From Candidatus Eiseniibacteriota bacterium (lineage in GTDB: Bacteria; Eisenbacteria; RBG-16-71-46; JACRLI01): a stretch of 57,325 bases of DNA. Location of the stretch: the NCBI GenBank assembly GCA_025351485.1, contig JANXVU010000151.1, forward strand, positions 1 through 57,325. Reading direction: 5' to 3'. The position numbers and the translations under genes are program-made. The notes under the pieces were generated by a model. That model did not search any database. It worked only from the letters and a program-made list of their open reading frames with translations, and was not told where the DNA came from. Positions 53,922 to 57,325 of the stretch are shown here, in pieces (positions within the stretch are counted from its first letter, which is position 1; every line of letters begins with the position of its first letter).

Positions 53922-55028
53922 ATGGCCCGGCCTCCCGTGATGACCCAGAGCGAGGTCTCCCTGCCCCGGGCCGCCGGCCCGCCCTCCAGGCTCGGCCGCA
54001 CCGCCGTCATCGTTCCCGCGCGCGACGCCGCCTCCACGCTCGAACCCTGTCTTCGCGCCATCCATGGCTGCGCCCTGGGGGGCGCCGAGGTCATGGTGGT
54101 GGATGACCGTTCCAGCGACGGCACCCCGGCGATCGCGGCAAGATTCCCGTGGGTCCGGCTTGTTCCGCTCACGAAAGGCACCAGCGACGGCGCCGGCCGC
54201 AACGCCGGCGCGCTCGCCACCGACAGGGACCTGCTGGTATTCGTGGACGCCGACGTGGTGGTGGAGGCCTCGCAGGTGGAACTCCTGCTGGCCCACGTGG
54301 ACGACGGGGGATGGGACGCCTCGGTGGCCTGCTACTCCGAGCACCACGACGATCCCGGGCTGGTCAGCCAGTACAAGAACCTGTGGATTCGCCTCAGCTA
54401 TCTGGCGGGGCCGCGGGAACTGGATTGGCTGTGGTCGGCGTGCTGCGCCGTGCGGCGCGACTCCTACATGCGCGCGGGGGGATTCAACGAACTCTTCACC
54501 ACCGCGCTGGGCGGCGTGGATTTCGAGATGGGCTCGCGCATGCGCAAGGCCGGCATGCGGATCCAGTTCGATGCCGCCATCGAGTGCCGCCACCTGAAGC
54601 GCTTTTCCCTGGCGGGCCTGCTGCGGAACGATTACCGGCGCGCCCGCAGCTACTGCATCATGGCGATGACCTTTCGCCGCCGCGCTCCGATCGGCTCGGG
54701 GCGGTTCGCCAACGTGCGCGTGAGCCATTTTCTGTCGGGCGTGTGCGCCTGGTGCGCGCTGCTCGCCGCGGCCCTCGGGCTGCTCTACCCGCCGGCTTGG
54801 TTCGCCGCTCTCCTCGGCGGCGCGCTGTGGTTGATCCTCCAGACCCGTTTCACCTTGTACTTCGGTTCCCGCCGCGGATTCAGCCACGCGCTCGCGGCGC
54901 TGCCGATCCTGTTCCTGGACGAGGCCGCGTCGGTCGCCGGTTCGGTGGCCGGGTTGTCCAGGTTCCTCCAGGGAGAGCGCTCGCCCTCGGGACCCGGGCT
55001 GCCGGGCCCGGACGCTCCGTCCCGGTGA
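53922..55028 (+). CDS. Family 2 glycosyltransferase
   Basis: A 368-residue GT-A glycosyltransferase. The nucleotide-sugar site shows TAVIVPARDAASTLEPCLRAI, VMVVDDRSSDGT and the DxD LVFVDADVVVE; acceptor region GGFNELFTTALGGVDFEMGSRMRKAG. Two hydrophobic stretches near the C-terminus (about 270-310) would anchor it to the membrane. Its stop overlaps the GTG of a large membrane-TPR protein, so the two are probably one envelope-glycan unit. Confidence 0.9.
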   Translation: MARPPVMTQSEVSLPRAAGPPSRLGRTAVIVPARDAASTLEPCLRAIHGCALGGAEVMVVDDRSSDGTPAIAARFPWVRLVPLTKGTSDGAGRNAGALATDRDLLVFVDADVVVEASQVELLLAHVDDGGWDASVACYSEHHDDPGLVSQYKNLWIRLSYLAGPRELDWLWSACCAVRRDSYMRAGGFNELFTTALGGVDFEMGSRMRKAGMRIQFDAAIECRHLKRFSLAGLLRNDYRRARSYCIMAMTFRRRAPIGSGRFANVRVSHFLSGVCAWCALLAAALGLLYPPAWFAALLGGALWLILQTRFTLYFGSRRGFSHALAALPILFLDEAASVAGSVAGLSRFLQGERSPSGPGLPGPDAPSR

Positions 55029-57052
55029 ACGCGGAGTCCCGCGCCCGCCCCTGGGCGTGGCTCGCGCTGGGCGTCGCCTGGTGCGGCGCGCATCTTCTGG
55101 CCGGGGGACCTCACCTGGGATGGATCTGGGGCCTGGGCTACCTGGGATTCCTTCCGGGACCCGCATGGTGGGTGTGGGTTGCGCTCGCTCTTGCGACGCT
55201 GGCTTTTGCCGCCATGCGGCTCCAATCTTCCGCCGGCCTGGCACACAGGCCCCCGGGCCGCTCATCCGCCCGGCGAGACGCCGGGGTGAAACCGGTCCCT
55301 GCCTTTCCCCCCGTCGTCCTCGCGTCTGTTGCCGCGGGCGCCGGCGTCCTCTTCTGGCTCCTTCGGGGCCGCACCCACTACCTGGGCGACGGGAACAACC
55401 GGCTGCTCCATGGGGGCGATCCAAGGGGCGTCTACAAAGCACCGCTGGATCTCCTGGTCAACTTCCACTGGAGCGGCGCGCTCGGAAAGTTCGCGGGAGG
55501 CGGCCTCGAGCAGGGCCAGGCGCTGGTCTCGGTGCTCTCGGGAGTCGCCGCGATTCTCTTCCTTCCAGAGTTGCTGCGGGCCTCCGGCATTCCGGCGGGG
55601 GCTCGGCGGTGGGGAGCAGCGGTGCTGCTCCTGTCCGGGTGGGCGCTGCTCTTCTTCGGCTATCTCGAGGCCTACCCGGTCTACCTGACGGCGCTGCTGG
55701 GTTTCCTGTGGCTGGCGGTGCGGCTGAGACGCGCCGGTCCGTGGGCGCTCGCCCTGGTTCCGGCATGGCTCGTCCTGGCAGGACTCCACTCGCAGGGACT
55801 CTTGATGCTGCCCGCGATGGTGTTCGGCACGGCCCTGGGCGTCGGGCGCGGCAAGCGGCCCGGCGCAGGCCTCCTCGCGGCGATCGGGGGGATCGGCCTG
55901 GCCCTGGCCGCCGTGCGAACGCCGCTCCTCGGACTCGCGGATCACTCCTTCGGGCTCTTCGGCTTCCTTTGGGACGCCTTCATGCACAGTTCGAGGAGTC
56001 TGGCCGGATCCACGCAGGTGTGGAACGGTTTCGCCCTGGGGCGGGCCAACGAGCTCCTGCTGGTGGGCGGCGCTTCGCTGCTGCTGATTCCCTTCGCGCT
56101 CGGCCGCGAAGGAAAGTCGAAGGTTTCCGGGGACGAGGAGGAGTTCCGCTCCTCGCGCGTCTTTCTGGCGCTGGCCGCCCTCGGAGGGCTGGGCGCGCTC
56201 CTCTATCGGGGCGAGGTGGGAGCGGCGCGCGATTGGGACCTGATCGCCCCTTCGCTGGTTCCGGCCCAGCTCTGGCTGGTCGCCCGTGCCATCCGCCTCA
56301 TGGACCGGCCCTGGCGCTCGGTGATCCTGCCGGCAACGGCCGCGCTGAGCCTGGCCCACACGGCTCCGTGGGTCTGGATCCAGTTCGATGCCGACGCGGG
56401 ATCCGACTTCGCCGCCTCGCTGGCATCCCGGGGGCCGGAGGTGTTGCAACTCATCCCGCACGACCGGGTGGAGCTCGGAGAGAGCCTCGCCCGAAGAGAG
56501 CTCTTTTCGCAGGCGGCCGCGGTCCTCGAGGGCATGGATCCCAGGGATCCCGCCGCGCCCAAGCTCCGGCGGGCGGCGGGCCGGCTCCGGGTCCGCTCCC
56601 GGCAGTACGCAGGGGCCGCGCGCGACTATGAAATGGCATATCGCGCCGGCTACCGAGGCGTCGGGCTGCAGGGGCTGGCGGTGGTGTTCGCCCTTTCCCC
56701 GCAGTTCCACATGGAGGATTCGACCCTCGAAAGTGAGGCGCGCCTGCTGGCGCGGGTGGACTCCGCCGGGATCGGACGACGCTGGGAAGCAGTGATGGCC
56801 CTCACCGGGGAGGGGCTGCGCATCGCCGCTGACGAACCGCTGTTTCACCGGCGGCGGGCCTACGCGCTGCTGATGCAGGGCTACGGCGACGATGCCGTCG
56901 CTTCCGCCCGGCGCGGCATCGAAGCCGATTCCGGCGATGCCGGAGGCTGGGAGGCCCTGGCGGTGGTGCTTGAAGGGCTGGACCGTCCGTCCGAGGCGGC
57001 CCGGGCGCGCCGCCGATCCATCCTCCTGGGAGATCCCGCCGGAGGCCCCTAG
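55025..57052 (+). CDS. Polytopic membrane protein with C-terminal TPR-like region
   Basis: A 675-residue protein of unknown function. Roughly ten hydrophobic helices fill residues 10-460 (for example WLALGVAWCGAHLLAG, VVLASVAAGAGVLFWLL, AAVLLLSGWALLFFGYLEAYPVYL); the part after about 470 is soluble with TPR-like helices (RELFSQAAAVLEGMD, RQYAGAARDYEMAYRAGY, GDDAVASARRGIEADSGDAGGWEALAVVLEG). The layout recalls GT-C membrane glycosyltransferases and O-antigen-ligase-type proteins, but no catalytic motif is certain. GTG start in GTGA overlap with the glycosyltransferase gene. Confidence 0.75.
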   Translation: MNAESRARPWAWLALGVAWCGAHLLAGGPHLGWIWGLGYLGFLPGPAWWVWVALALATLAFAAMRLQSSAGLAHRPPGRSSARRDAGVKPVPAFPPVVLASVAAGAGVLFWLLRGRTHYLGDGNNRLLHGGDPRGVYKAPLDLLVNFHWSGALGKFAGGGLEQGQALVSVLSGVAAILFLPELLRASGIPAGARRWGAAVLLLSGWALLFFGYLEAYPVYLTALLGFLWLAVRLRRAGPWALALVPAWLVLAGLHSQGLLMLPAMVFGTALGVGRGKRPGAGLLAAIGGIGLALAAVRTPLLGLADHSFGLFGFLWDAFMHSSRSLAGSTQVWNGFALGRANELLLVGGASLLLIPFALGREGKSKVSGDEEEFRSSRVFLALAALGGLGALLYRGEVGAARDWDLIAPSLVPAQLWLVARAIRLMDRPWRSVILPATAALSLAHTAPWVWIQFDADAGSDFAASLASRGPEVLQLIPHDRVELGESLARRELFSQAAAVLEGMDPRDPAAPKLRRAAGRLRVRSRQYAGAARDYEMAYRAGYRGVGLQGLAVVFALSPQFHMEDSTLESEARLLARVDSAGIGRRWEAVMALTGEGLRIAADEPLFHRRRAYALLMQGYGDDAVASARRGIEADSGDAGGWEALAVVLEGLDRPSEAARARRRSILLGDPAGGP

Positions 57053-57103
57053 GTTGTGCTTCGAAGAGTGTGTCTCGCATGGTTCATGCAGTAGTTAGTC
57101 TGC

Positions 57104-57325
57104 ATGAGAACACACCTGCCACCGCACTGCCCCAACCCCAGCTGCGCTTTCCATTGCAGCCCAACGGGTTGGCGCTTCAAGAAAATCGGGTTCTTCCACC
57201 CCGAGCACTCCCGCCGCCGCCCCATCCAGCGCTACCTCTGTTTACACTGTCGCCGCTCGTTCAGCTCCCAGACCTTCAAGGCTACCTACTGGATGCGCCG
57301 GCCGGACCTCCAGGCTGCGATCTTC
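57104..57325 (+). mobile_element. IS transposase, N-terminal zinc-ribbon part, cut by window edge
   Basis: Seventy-four codons from the ATG at 57104 run open to the window end. The translation has a paired-Cys zinc-binding module, CPNPSCAFHC near residue 9 and YLCLHCRRSFSSQTFKATYW near residue 45, followed by MRRPDLQAAIF. That pattern is typical of the N-terminus of IS transposases with an InsA/ISL3-like zinc ribbon. The 51 bases before it should hold the left end of the element, but I could not identify a terminal inverted repeat without the other end. Confidence 0.7.

Noticed and set aside
54149-55024. 5' extension of the membrane-TPR protein frame through the glycosyltransferase gene
   Set aside because: The extension is Arg/Gly/Pro-rich shadow translation of the glycosyltransferase; the GTG at 55025 gives a normal membrane protein start.

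Overview
The window is a GC-rich bacterial chromosome segment from what looks like an uncultivated, free-living Gram-negative-type lineage. It opens with the 3' part of the spc/alpha ribosomal operon (secY-adk-map-infA-rpmJ-rpsM-rpsK-rpsD-rpoA-rplQ), whose order and zinc-ribbon forms of Adk, L36 and S4 are typical of Bacteria. A secreted protein with a FlgD-Ig/T9SS-like C-terminal domain, Hanks-type kinase with a TolB-like domain, multiheme cytochromes, a bacterial alpha-2-macroglobulin and DUF885/S41 peptidases would suit the FCB superphylum, for instance Eisenbacteria-like genomes; that placement is inference. Genes are dense, often joined by 4-base ATGA/GTGA/TTGA overlaps, and use GTG and TTG starts freely.

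Layout. 1-5902: ribosomal/transcription core, followed without a gap by a family-10-like glycosidase and a five-haem cytochrome (5905-8330). 8340-12465: secreted TIM-barrel protein, tRNA-Asn with its own promoter and terminator-like hairpin, MOSC protein, dihaem cytochrome c. 12598-17963: MBL hydrolase, lone TrpF, YncE-like propeller, Rieske oxygenase with methyltransferase, SRPBCC membrane protein. 17988-25592: protein kinase, a GH63-like/glycogen-debranching pair, and a DUF4097 beta-helix protein with eight near-identical rungs. 25788-28899: type III polyketide synthase, ICMT-type methyltransferase, cupredoxin lipoprotein, aldo/keto reductase.

29196-40263 is the most interesting stretch: an ECF sigma factor, FecR-like regulator, small secreted protein, 1596-residue alpha-2-macroglobulin without a thioester, and VanW protein run directly, through a TTGA overlap, into allantoinase, allantoate amidohydrolase, OHCU decarboxylase and hydroxyisourate hydrolase. 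A citrate-lyase/malate-synthase-superfamily enzyme and ureidoglycine aminohydrolase lie just beyond, so most of the urate-to-ureidoglycolate route is present without a visible uricase.

42542-57325: a minus-strand ettA-pntAA-pntAB-pntB operon; a TetR regulator with a perfect 27-bp palindrome upstream and a coupled S41 peptidase; a decay zone holding a frameshifted serine hydrolase and the remnant of a metallophosphoesterase; a DUF885 protein; an AhpD-like protein and DUF2269 membrane protein; a glycosyltransferase coupled to a membrane-TPR protein; and the first 74 codons of an IS transposase cut by the window edge. I saw no CRISPR array, rRNA gene or prophage.
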